From Kuschelorhynchus macadamiae (taxonomy: Eukaryota; Arthropoda; Insecta; Coleoptera; Curculionidae): DNA of 64,000 nucleotides. Under the pieces are notes generated by a model. That model saw only the letters and a program-made list of their open reading frames with translations, did no database searches and was not told the origin of the DNA. Below are positions 46,494-57,042 of the stretch, piece after piece. Within the stretch, counting starts at the first letter, position 1. Every line of letters begins with the position of its first letter. The DNA lies in assembly GCA_030620095.1 (NCBI GenBank), contig JAUTXW010004476.1, forward strand, positions 1-64,000. Direction: 5' to 3'. The position numbers were made by a program, and so were the translations under genes.

Positions 46494-47957
46494 TGTGTTT
46501 AAATAAGCTTGTTTTATTTCATAAAATACAAAGGGTATTTGAAGTAGGTATTAAAAAAAGTGAAAGGTCTACTTATTATTTTCAAAAAAAAAAGTGTATA
46601 AATCTGGCAATAGTGCCAATGCATTTAAAATTGTCTTATTATGCCAAATTGGCTTCGACTTAATTCGGTGATTAGTGGGCTATTTTAATTATTCCATTTT
46701 ATAGCACGGCAATAGCTTGGCAGAAAATTGAAATGTATGGTTTCTTAATATAAAACACTCAGTATATCAATATCGAAACATAACATGTATCATATCTTTT
46801 TAGTTTTTGGCTGAACAAACCAAAAATTGTGAAAAATTTACTGGAATATCAGAATGTAGCCGTTTCTTAATTAGTTATTAAATAACGCCCTGTATATTCA
46901 ATAATAAATGCATTTAAGACAAAACCTAAAAAACCGTTTCGACAAAAGGATTAATTATTTTCAAAAATTCTCACAAAACTGGCGAGCTTTCATTATTTTA
47001 GATTTGACAAGAGATTCAAGGAGGGAGTGTACGAAATTCAACCAAAATATTAATTTCCAATTTTGTTATTTCTCTTTTACTTATGTTACACCATGTATAC
47101 ATTGCTCCTATGAATATGATTACAGGCATAAATACCCATAATAAATCAAGTGACCAATGTCCGACTAATGTACAGGGTGTCGTGTTGAAGTGTTAATAAT
47201 GTAACGATGTCGTTTTTTTCGAAAAAACCCTGTATATTGAAAACAAGTGAAGATACGACAAATCGCTAGAAATTGTTTTTTTGCATCTTGCCAAAGATCA
47301 TTTTGGTCAAAAAAAGAAAACTTAAGAGTTGCTGTAACAAGTTCTCGCTCTTAACAAACATTTAAAAAAATAAGACGGTGTCATCTCACACCCTGTATAA
47401 TAAAATGAAACGCACTTTGAAAAAATACATAATACTGGGCTTTTTTTCAAAACATATCTCCATAATACGCTGAAAACCGTAGCCCAATATCTCTCATCTC
47501 TGAAAAGCTACAACAATTTGAATTTTACCCAAAAATTTTAGAATTGCAGTTATTATGCACAGCAGTTTATATGACATGTGATTTAACAAAAACCATTAAT
47601 TTACGTCCAAGTAACCCAGAAGAAATAAGATTTTTCTTCCCTCATTCGCTAAATCTCTTTTATAGACATTTAAATACCACTTACACAATTTTTTTATAAA
47701 TACTCAATTGTTTTTATGGGAAGGAGGTGGCTTGTCGGGTCAGTCAAAATAATTTTTTTTGCTAGTAATTTGATACTACACAATATGCCGTTTAAAAAAA
47801 AATCGACAAATAAGGCACTAATATACATTTAAGTCCAAACAATATCTCACCTATGATATACGAAGGTTCAGTTTTGACATATGGTTGAGCTTAGCCATAT
47901 AATTAAGAGTGGGGATGAAAATAGTTATGGCCGAAAAGTAAAGCATCTGAAAAATGT

Positions 47958-48192
47958 TGTAATATATAGAGAAAACACCCTATATAAAATGTATTGTATC
48001 AAATTCAACTTGTTGCAATAATGGGCAACCACGCAATAACCTGTTTTGCTATGTCAGCAGGTCAACCACCTTCCCGAGCGTATATGGCAATTAGATTGCA
48101 TTTTAAAAAAGATTGAGAATATACTTTGGGTAATGTTAAGGTGAACATGTAGTTTCATTTTGCTACCCTTCGTTTCAACCCTAAGTATTACA
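47958..48192 (+). repeat. 5' LTR of the 412/mdg1-like element
   Basis: 235 bp, TGTAATATATAG ... GTATTACA. It contains TA-rich words near its start but no promoter element I can place firmly. Confidence 0.95.
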
Positions 48193-48410
48193 TGGCGATC
48201 CTGCCACTTGACGATTTTTTTGTGAAGTTATTAAGATGGGTAATGCCAAGTCCAATTGTAATTAATCAGGCCTCCAATGGCGATGCAAGGGGTGAAATAG
48301 TGGACCAAAATAAGGGATTAAGCTTAGCAGAGATTTTGCTTATAATTTTGGTTGTGGCAACGGCAATTGTTGCAGTAGTATGGGCCAGAAACTTAAATTT
48401 TTTTTTTTAG
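48192..48410 (+). CDS. Small membrane-anchored ORF upstream of gag
   Basis: 72 codons. The ATG is formed by the last A of the LTR and the TG of the primer-binding site, so the first residues (MAILPL) are encoded by the PBS. After a polar middle (NQASNGDARGEIVDQNKG) there is one strong hydrophobic helix (AEILLIILVVATAIVAVVWA) followed by RNLNFFF and a stop. Many insect gypsy elements have a comparable short ORF with one membrane helix before gag. Its role is unknown. No signal peptide cleavage site is obvious. Confidence 0.6.
   Translation: MAILPLDDFFVKLLRWVMPSPIVINQASNGDARGEIVDQNKGLSLAEILLIILVVATAIVAVVWARNLNFFF
48193..48210 (+). promoter_or_regulatory. Primer-binding site
   Basis: TGGCGATCCTGCCACTTG immediately follows the LTR. 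The TGGCGA start resembles the tRNA-Arg-type site of 412/mdg1 elements, but I cannot confirm the tRNA. Confidence 0.7.
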
Positions 48411-48642
48411 GGCGGTATTTTTCTTGTAGGAAAAAAAAAAAAAAAAAAGAAGAAAGAAAAAGTAAAGACAATTATAAATGGAGTTAGAAAATTTGTTATG
48501 TGTTAATGTAACTGAAAATGTAAATAATAATGCAGGCATGTAAGTTTAATTATTATAATATTATGTTATTGTTTTATAATTATAATCGCAAAAATATGGA
48601 CCCAATTAGCAAGTTTAATAAGTGAATTAAATTTTTAATTTC

Positions 48643-49821
48643 ATGGGAGACAAACTTATTGAAATTTTACATTCATTTAAATATATTCGAACAAATTTGG
48701 TAAAATTAAATAGCGAAAGACGAAAAAGCCCTATTGTCGAATCAAAAGTTAAAGTGGCAAAAACTTTATATTCTCAGTTAGGTAAGGAAATTACTGATTT
48801 AAACGTAAAAATAGAAAAGTCTGAAATAGACAAAGAAGATATTTTGACTTTTAATAACATAATAACAGAAATTAAAAAACTTTATAAGGAAATTTTAGAG
48901 TTTGGAAATAAAAATATTAATAAAGATAAATTAAAAATGTCTTCTTTTGATCTAAAAATAGCTACAAACCTTTTACCGGTCATGGATGATACAGAATCTA
49001 CAACTTCTAAATTAATAGAGGCTTTAGATTTTTATTCGTCAACGCTTGATAATGATAGTCAACCTTCTTTAATTAAATTTGTTTTGAAAACGCGTATTTC
49101 TAACAACGCCAAATTACGATTAGGTTTGACTTATAATTCTGTAAATAATTTAATTCTAGATATGAAAAAACATCTCTTAACTAAAAAATCAGATACGGCC
49201 CTTCAGGCACGCTTGTTCACTGCTAAACAGGGTGAAAAATGTATAACGGATTTTGGTAAAGAGTTAGAGGATATTTTTGTAAATTTAACCATTACGCAAG
49301 CAGCCGGAAATGCCAATGCTTTTGATATTCTAAGACCTATTAACGAAAAGGTTGCAATAAAAAGGTTTGCATGCGGACTTAAAAATCAAAGGCTGGGCAC
49401 AATTATATCTTCCAGAAATTTTGAATTCTTAAAGGACGCAATAAGGGCAGCTCAAGATGAAGAGCTGGGTAATCAAAATAATTCAGGACACATTTTTAAT
49501 TTTTCTCACAGAGGAAGGGGAAATTTTAGAAATTTTTCCAGAAGACCAAATAATAGAACAGGAAATTCTGGTAGATATAATAATTATCAGAATTTTAATA
49601 ACGGAGGAAATAACAATTCAAATTGTCGACGAAACGCTTCGACTAATCAAGGTAATTTTAATAATCAGCGGTTTTCTAGAAATCACGGTGGTCGTACATT
49701 TACGAGCGGTAATAGGAGAGGATCTCGGGCAGTAGGTCACCGAATGCATTTTGCGGAGCACACCGGAAATTCAGAACAATCCTCAGCTGATATACAAGAT
49801 TCAACATTTTTTCGTGCCTAA
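48643..49821 (+). CDS. gag: Gag-like protein of the 412/mdg1-like element
   Basis: 392 codons. The first half is helical and charged. The C-terminal 110 residues are rich in Arg, Gly and Asn (GRGNFRNFSRRPNN, NNGGNNNSNCRR), probably an RNA-binding tail. There is no CCHC zinc knuckle. The frame ends FFRA then TAA; T6 runs occur at the end (ACATTTTTTCG) where a shift toward pol could happen, though no canonical heptamer is visible. Confidence 0.85.
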   Translation: MGDKLIEILHSFKYIRTNLVKLNSERRKSPIVESKVKVAKTLYSQLGKEITDLNVKIEKSEIDKEDILTFNNIITEIKKLYKEILEFGNKNINKDKLKMSSFDLKIATNLLPVMDDTESTTSKLIEALDFYSSTLDNDSQPSLIKFVLKTRISNNAKLRLGLTYNSVNNLILDMKKHLLTKKSDTALQARLFTAKQGEKCITDFGKELEDIFVNLTITQAAGNANAFDILRPINEKVAIKRFACGLKNQRLGTIISSRNFEFLKDAIRAAQDEELGNQNNSGHIFNFSHRGRGNFRNFSRRPNNRTGNSGRYNNYQNFNNGGNNNSNCRRNASTNQGNFNNQRFSRNHGGRTFTSGNRRGSRAVGHRMHFAEHTGNSEQSSADIQDSTFFRA

Positions 49822-49839
49822 AAATAAACAGTTTAATAA

Positions 49840-52800
49840 TATTTTTACCTATTCAAAAAACTACTCGAAAGCTTAAAATTTTTGGTAGATACGGGTGCAT
49901 CATTAAGTGCCCTTAAATTAAGTTGTTTAAATTCAAAAATACAGTTACACAAAGAAAATATTGAAATTAAAGGCATAGGAGGTAATTTAATATCTGTGGG
50001 ATATGTTTATTTAGATCTTTGTATAGAAAATGCGATATTTAAGCAAAAATTTTATATTTTTAATAATTTACCATGTCAAAGTGATGGCATAATTGGAGAA
50101 AATTTTTTGAAAACTTTTAAGGCTAAATTAGATTACGAAGAAAATACCTTAACTATTTTAAATCAGTATAATAAAATAAATACATTAAAATTAAATGCGG
50201 ATAGTGAGAATATATTAAGTGTTCCCCCTAGGTGCGAAATTATACAGTATGTTCCTACAGGGTTAGAGGATGAATGTGTACTTATGCAAGGTGAATTATG
50301 TGAGGGTGTGTTCATGGCTGGTGTAATTGCACAACCGATAAATGGTAAAGTACCAATTAAAATTTTGAATACAAGAGAGACAGAGGTACATTTGAGAAAT
50401 TTTTCGCCAAAAGCGGAAAGTTTAAGCAATTATGAGTGTCATCAATTTAACAGCCAAGAAAATTCGGCTACTCGAGTTAAAGAACTATTTAAAATTCTTA
50501 AGCTTAATCATCTAAACCGCGAGGAACGAGATTCTATAGAGCAAATTTGTGCCAAATTCTCAAATATATTTCATATGCCAGGAGATAAGCTTACAGTTAC
50601 TAATTTATATAAACAGTCAATTCAAGTTAAACCAGATACTCAGCCGGTCTATAGAAAGCCATATAGGTTACCTCAAGTACATAAAGAGGAAATAAATAGG
50701 CAAATTTCTCAAATGTGTCAGGATGGAATAATTGAGAGTGCGCAGAGTGAGTGGTCTTCACCTTTGTTGCTTGTACCAAAGAAAAACGATACGAATGAGG
50801 GAAGAGCTAGGTTAGTATTGGACTACAGATTTTTGAACCCATATATATTAGATATCAAATTTCCGATTGCGAGTGTAGTCGATATTTTAGACTCCCTAGC
50901 AGGTGCACTTTATTTTTCACATCTAGATCTTAGCCAGGGCTATTATCAGGTCGAATTAGAGGAAGAAAGCAGAAAATACACAGCTTTCACTACAGATCGC
51001 GGTCAGTGGCAAATGCGAAGGTTACCAATGGGGTTAAAAATTAGCCCTAGTGCCTTTTCAAGGTTAATGACCATAGCGATGGCGGGCTTAAATTATGAAA
51101 AGTGCTTTGTTTATCTTGATGATCTTATAGTATTTGGCAGAAACCTTAATGAACACAATAAAAATCTAATAGATATTTTTTTCTAGATTGCGAAAAGTAA
51201 ACCTAAAATTAAATCCTGCTAAATGCGATTTTTTGAAAAAAGAAATTCTGTATCTGGGTCATATAATAAGTTCTGAAGGAATATCACCTGACCCTGATAA
51301 AATAAAAGCTTTAAAAGATTATCCTATTCCAAAAAAGGCAGATGAAGTTAAACGCTTCGTGGCTTTTGCCAATTATTATCGAAAATTTATACCACATTTT
51401 TCAGAAATTACAGTTCCTCTAAATAAATTATGTAAAAAATACGCTAGGTTTGAGTGGACGGACGAATGTGATAAAGCTTTTAATTATCTTAAAAATTCGC
51501 TGATTAAGCATCCGGTGTTAGATTATCCCGATTTTTCGAATGAAAATGAATTTATTTTGCAAACAGATGCGTCTGCTTTTGCTATAGGAGCAGTGTTATC
51601 AAATAAAAATAATAAACCAGTGGCGTTCACTAGTCGTAGTTTAAATAAAGTTAAAATTAACTACCCTACTATACATAAAGAACTTTTAGCAATTTATTGG
51701 GCTGTAAAGCATTTTCGACCATATCTGTATGGCCGTCGTTTCAAAATTTTAACCGATCACAAACCATTAATTTATCTTTTTACGCAAAAAGACCCTGGTA
51801 GCAGATTGACAAAATTTCGTTTGTGTCTAGAAGAATATGACTTTTATATCGAATATATCAAAGGAAAAGATAATGTTACAGCCGATGCTTTATCGAGAAT
51901 AATCTTGTCCTCAAACGAATTAAAAGATATGAATGAAGGTATGATTGCAGTTTTAACCAGAGCACAGAGTAAACGTAGAGACGGACAGGAAGACGAGTTA
52001 ATTAAGAAAAGTACTGAAAATATTTGGCTTGATCACCCGAATATTGTGGAAATTCTTAAGCAACCCACTAACTGTACCGAATTAATTATAATACCATCCT
52101 TAGAAATTAAAAAATTGTCAAAAGATGTCACTCAACAAGTGGGAGACTTTTATTATATTCCATTACATTTTACCTTATACTTAGACCAAAAAGCTTTATC
52201 ACCATTGGCGCGAGACGAAATGGTGAAAGATTTGGTAGAAATAAGTAAAAAGGCTGAAATTAAAGAATTAGTTATTAATAAAAATAATGATAATACAGAG
52301 TTTATTAAATTTATTGGTAGTAAAATAAAAAATTATACTAATTGGAGGGGCCCCCGTATAAATGTTGTAAAAGGTATTAAAAAAGTAATGGACAAAGACG
52401 AAAAAAGAGTAATCCTTAATGATTTTCATTTACTACCAACCAGTGGTCACGCTGGAATAAATAGAATGACAAATAATATTAAAAAGTATTATTTTTGGCC
52501 AGGTCTGGATAGTGATGTTCGAAATTTTGTAAAAAGGTGTGACATGTGTCAAAGACAAAAACATTCGAATCATTATACTAGAGAGCCAATGGTAATAACT
52601 ACTACAGCTGAAACAGCTTTTCAAAAAATATATTTAGATATTGTTGGTCCACTTCCGGTAGACGTAAATTGATTTGTTTATATTTTAACACTTCAGTGTG
52701 AGTTAACAAAATATGTAGAGGCCTACCCTCTTAAAAACAAGGATTCCGTATCTGTGGCAAGATCTTTGGTGGATAACTTTATCTTAAGATATGGTATCCC

Positions 52801-53431
52801 TCAGGAAATTGCTTCAGATAGGGGTACCGAGTTTATTTCTCACACTATGGCAGAAACATGTAACTTGTTAGGTATAAAACAGATTCATTCTACGGCGTAT
52901 CATCACGAGAGTATCGGGAGTTTAGAGGCCTCTCACAAAGTTCTAGGTGCTTATTTGAGAATTCAAACTCAAAACCATGATTCTGCATGGAGCACATGGC
53001 TTCCGTACTGGTGTTTTTCTTATAATACTGCAGTACATACGGAAACCAAATACTCTCCCTTTGAACTAGTTTTTGGAAAAAAATGCCAATTACCAAATAA
53101 TTTAAATAATGAAGTTGATCCTATTTATAATTTTGATAACTACCCCATTGAATTAAAATATAGGTTACAAACAGCTCAAAATGATGCAAGAAATAACTTA
53201 ATACTTTCTAAATCTAAAAGAAAAGAAAATTTTGATTTAAAAGTAAACCCCATTCAGTATAAAAAGGGCGATAGAGTTTTAATCAAAAACGAAACTGGTG
53301 ATAAAATTACCAGCCCTTGCTTCCTGGGGCCATATTTAGTGGTAGAAGATGTTGCACCAAATGTAAAAATAATTAAAGATAAGAAACATATTTTAGTCCA
53401 TAAAAATAGAACTAAGTTGTATAATAGCTAA
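49840..53431 (+). pseudogene. pol: Pol polyprotein of the 412/mdg1-like element, disrupted
   Basis: Protease VDTGAS (about 49885); RT with HLDLSQGYYQ and YLDD (ending about 51122); RNase H with QTDAS and TDHKPLIYLF; integrase zinc finger HAGINRM ... CDMCQRQ, then YLDIVGPLP, SDRGTEF and HHESIGSLEASHK (integrase Glu), the last typical of 412/mdg1 integrases. Three breaks: an extra T in the run near 51174-51183 shifts frame after NLIDIF; an in-frame TGA at 52670-52672 follows PVDVN; and the protease frame has a possible T-run shift near 49879, because the frame continuous with a -1 exit from gag fails there by one base. Otherwise well conserved, in line with a fairly young copy. Confidence 0.9.
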
Positions 53432-53738
53432 TTAAAATTAAGTTATAATAATAAGGGCTCCATATTACTATACTATTGCATGTATTTTCTAATAACCTTT
53501 TTCTAAAATACCTATCTATTTTCTTTCCTACTTTCACTATATGACGCTATTTTCCTTCTCTTATATCTGAGTTTTTATTTTTCTTTTCATATATTTAGAT
53601 AAATAAGATAATATTAAAAAAAAAAAAAAAAAAATGGTTTAAATAGTGTATTGTAACATTTGTCTCTAGTAATTGTATTTTATTTACGAATTTCAAATTT
53701 TGAAAATAAATTGAAATTCTTTTAATTGCCCGGGGAGG

Positions 53739-53973
53739 TGTAATATATAGAGAAAACACCCTATATAAAATGTATTGTATCAAATTCAACTTGTTGCAAT
53801 AATGGGCAACCACGCAATAACCTGTTTTGCTATGTCAGCAGGTCAACCACCTTCCCGAGCGTATATGGCAATTAGATTGCATTTTAAAAAAGATTGAGAA
53901 TATACTTTGGGTAATGTTAAGATGAACATGTAGTTTCATTTTGCTACCCTTTGTTTCAACCCTAAGTATTACA
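53739..53973 (+). repeat. 3' LTR of the 412/mdg1-like element
   Basis: 235 bp. It differs from the 5' LTR at two sites seen by eye (ttaaGgtgaa/ttaaAatgaa-type change and cccttCg/cccttTg). Confidence 0.95.
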
Positions 53974-54418
53974 ATGTCTTACCGGAATTGTCGACTCTGC
54001 ACATGCGCAAACCATGTTGCCAAAAGTAAATTTTTATCCACAAATTTAGACTGATAAAAATTAAGGATTGAAAAAAATATGATTCGTAACAGTTCATATC
54101 TGGAATTAATTATTATATATATTTAATATTAATATCCGTTAGCAATCAATATTTATTTATAACGGAACGTTATATAGGTAATTATTATTAAATCATTCAA
54201 CTATGCTAAACAGATATGCAACATTAGGCAACCATGTGAAAATCTGACAGTGTTTTTATTTATATTTTTTACGCAATTTTAAGGACGCTACCGGCTGTTA
54301 AATACTTAGAGAATTATAAAAAATTCCCGCCCAAAAAATATTTTCAGTATAATCTGCAAAACTAGCAAGGAGAATAAGAGGTTTTCAAAATTCATGGATA
54401 TTATAACTATTATAACTA

Positions 54419-56478
54419 CAGGGTATCCCATTTTCGACACTTTTGCGGTGTATCTCCTTTATTCTTAAAGATAGAGGGGTTGCGGTTTTCGCGACAGTTT
54501 GCTACTTTTTTGTGAAAGTAAAGATGGCGCCAGCAGAATTTTCATAGCCTTTTGGTTTTTGAGATAAAGGGCCTTTTTGAAAATGTTGCATTTTCCTCGT
54601 ATCCCAGCTATCTGATATCTTATTAAAAAGACAACAACTCTTCCTTATATGACCTTCTCCGTAGAATTCAGTGTCCGCTTTCAGATTCAGAGGTCAAAAA
54701 GTTATCGGAATATATTATTCTCTATATTTATTAGGAATGATGTGGGCTTTCTAAAAATATATACATGTATGCAGTTATTTTGAAAAACAAGCTCAAAATC
54801 CAAGACTTTCTAAAATTTTCTTTTGTATCCAACTAGTAGGTAGTTGGCTATTGCTAATTTGTTTGGAACAAAAAGCAAAATATCAAAAACTTTGCGGTTT
54901 TGTCAGTTTTTGATTATTAATGAAATATTTTTGTTGTTTTGGCGTTTCTATTTAACTATATACTATATTTAATTTACTTTTTTTACAATAACGGCGGTCT
55001 ACGAAAATTATGAAAAGTATGATATGTTGATTTGTTTCATACAATCTAATAAAAATCTCCAAGAAGCTTCGAAATTAAATTTACAAAGATAACGTATTTT
55101 GAGCGCTATGGTTAGGATAATATCTTAGAAATTCATTTTGTTCATATTAGATATCCAGAGAGAAGGCAATTTTTCCAAGACATATTTACCCGCCTTAAAA
55201 TAAATTAAGTAGAGCACGGATCATTTATCCAGCCCCATACTGCAGCATACGCCAAATAAGATAGAGAGAGAAAAGAAATAAACGTATTGGGTTATGTAGA
55301 AGAGACGCCTTCATATTCTTCCTAGCAAATAGAGGAAGCAACTCGTGTATCCAAGTCTAATGCTAAAAGAATTTTGGAAAAATATAAATATCAAGCATAT
55401 AAATTCCACATAGTTTAACATTTATTTACACTCCGGCGATACCGAACGTCGAATGTTGTTTTGCCAATGAAATTTACAACAAAGCCATACTGATGAATTT
55501 TTTGACAGACTTGTTATCTGGTCCGATGAATGTTATTTTTCAAGTGCGGGAATTTTCAATCGCTATAATGCAGTACATTTAATTTATGAGGGGGCACAAC
55601 AAAGCCGCTTTGGGGTTGGGGTCTCGTGTTTCATTTTTGAAACTTTATAATGCCGTTTCTTTAACAAGACGGTGCCTCACGCCACAACTCTGCGCTTTTA
55701 AAGGCACTTTTAGATGATAACTTTCTTTTTTAAATTTTTTCTTATAGGGTTTCATGCAAAATGAAATATAAAACATAATATCAATCTGTAGCGGAGCAGG
55801 GCGTAGAGAAAAGGCGTTTTTTTAAAATTTTGTTTTTCCTAACTTAAGCTTTAAGTAGATAGGTATTATTGTTTTGTTTTGAGTAAAATTCAATAATTTT
55901 ATCAAAATTAAGTTAAAATGCTGTAATGAATAATTAAGAGCTGATAACTAACAAAGATTTTTTGAATTAAGGTTGAAAGTATTACATCTCTAGTATAATA
56001 ATTACTTACATGCATTTTGTTTTTAATACGTTTTAGCCATATCCAACTACCTAGTAATTGGGCAAAAAAGAAGATTTTAGAAAATCTCGTTGAGCTTGTT
56101 TTTCAAAATAATTGCATATATGTACATATTTTTTGGAAAGCCTACATTATACGTAATAAATATAAAGAATAATATACAGGGTTTCCCTTAAAAAAAAATT
56201 AAAGTAGGGTCCGACAACTTTTTGACCTGAGCCCGTATACTTATTCCGAAAGCGGCCCTGAATTCTACGGAAAATGACATATAAGGAACAGTTTCCGCCT
56301 TTCTGATAAATTATCAGATACCTGGGATATGAGAGGTGCCTGAAAATGCAACATTTTCCAAAACACCCTGTATCTCAAAAACCAAAGGGCTATAAAAATT
56401 CTGCTGATGCCATTTTAACCTTCTGTCTTTGAAAATAAGGGAGATACCCCGCAAAAGTGCCAAAAATGGGATACCCTG
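54419..56478 (+). mobile_element. Mariner-family element with long terminal inverted repeats
   Basis: 2060 bp with inverted arms of about 430 bp (54419-54850 and 56040-56478), beginning CAGGGTATCCCATTTTYG, flanked by TA on both sides (54417-54418, 56479-56480). Arms are about 80% alike. A decayed transposase occupies the middle. Arms this long are unusual for mariner elements, whose ends are often about 30 bp. Confidence 0.85.
55140..55780 (+). pseudogene. Decayed mariner-like transposase
   Basis: Broken frames contain, in order, a KFHIVQHLYTGDTERRMLFC-like block, WSDECYFSSAGIFNRYN (first catalytic Asp in SDE), and QQDGASRHNSALLKALLDD, corresponding to the mariner QQDGAPxH motif with the second Asp. 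The third catalytic residue was not found. Many stops and shifts; not functional. Confidence 0.75.
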
Positions 56479-56845
56479 TACATAGTGAAATTATGTACGC
56501 ATACGAGAAAAGGTGTGAGTAAAGGCAAATTTACCGATATTTTCTTTTGCACTTTTATAGTTTCGGTCATGTAGTAACTCTTGTTTTAAAGAGACAAGTA
56601 GGATTACTAATTATAGGTCGGAGGCCGCCATGATATGAGTTGAGCTCCGCGGAAATCTCTCTAAAAGAAGGCAAAATGGGGATCCATTTAGGGGTGCATG
56701 TTTTATTTTCTATTTGTGGGATTGTCTATTTGGAGTATAATCGGCTTTTGCTTGTGATGTTAAATTGTTAGGTGAATAGTAAGTAAGTTTAATTCGACTG
56801 AAGATATCTCAAATGAATAAAAATATAAAAATTACTATTTCATAC

Positions 56846-57042
56846 CTGGGTGCCAAAATTGCTGTTATATTGGCGAGGTATCCATTGGTAATTGCACACA
56901 TAAACAGAATAATGATATATTGGTAGTCCTTGTCGAATACCACTGCCCAGTAAGTTCTTGGCTGAGCATTACATAGCATCATTAGTGGAATGAAAACAAA
57001 CCTCGAGAAGCTTAACAAAAGGAGAATACTTTCATTTTTTGG
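56846..57042 (-). CDS. ENT transporter, penultimate exon
   Basis: 197 bp from acceptor TATTTCAG to donor CCCAG/GTATG. It encodes a helix with SRFVFIPLMMLCNAQPR, followed by YIIILFMCAITNGYLANIT and ending LAP. The RFxFIPLxMLCNxQPR and SNGYLxN patterns are hallmark ENT motifs of helices 9 and 10. It ends in phase 2. Confidence 0.95.

Larger units (their letters stand above)
42393..47567. mobile_element. 5.2-kb head-to-head palindrome of two Tc1-like transposons
   Basis: The left arm (42393 to about 45100) and right arm (about 45345 to 47567) are inverted copies over more than 2 kb. Both outer ends start AACTGCTGTGCATAATAACT and are flanked by TA (42391-42392, 47568-47569), the Tc1/mariner target duplication. 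The left arm encodes a transposase on the minus strand, the right arm a degraded copy on the plus strand. The right arm lacks about 440 bp present in the left (equivalent of 43467-43905). About 240 bp of unique DNA lies between the arms and includes a G12 run (45327-45338). Confidence 0.9.
47958..53973 (+). mobile_element. Ty3/gypsy retrotransposon of 412/mdg1 type, 6.0 kb
   Basis: LTRs of 235 bp at 47958-48192 and 53739-53973 differ at two bases seen by eye. The target duplication is ATGT (47954-47957, 53974-53977). A PBS (TGGCGATCCTGCCAC) starts directly at 48193, and a G-rich polypurine run (CGGGGAGG) precedes the 3' LTR. Order: small ORF, gag, protease, RT, RNase H, integrase; no env. The pol coding sequence is broken, so this copy is not autonomous. 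Confidence 0.95.
38600..56845 (-). other. 18.2-kb transposon-filled last intron of the ENT gene
   Basis: Bounded by donor GTATG (56845) and acceptor CTAG (38600). It contains a hAT element, a Tc1 palindrome, a 412/mdg1-like gypsy and a long-TIR mariner, which together account for about 15.4 kb. Remaining gaps (38602-39100, 41239-42390, 47570-47953, 53978-54416, 56481-56845) contain no gene I recognise. Confidence 0.8.

Noticed and set aside
56580..56660. Possible alternative last ENT exon on the minus strand after TTTTAG near 56660
   Set aside because: The frame is open and in phase but reads a polar sequence without the last-helix motif. The exon at 38488-38599 fits the family and phase.
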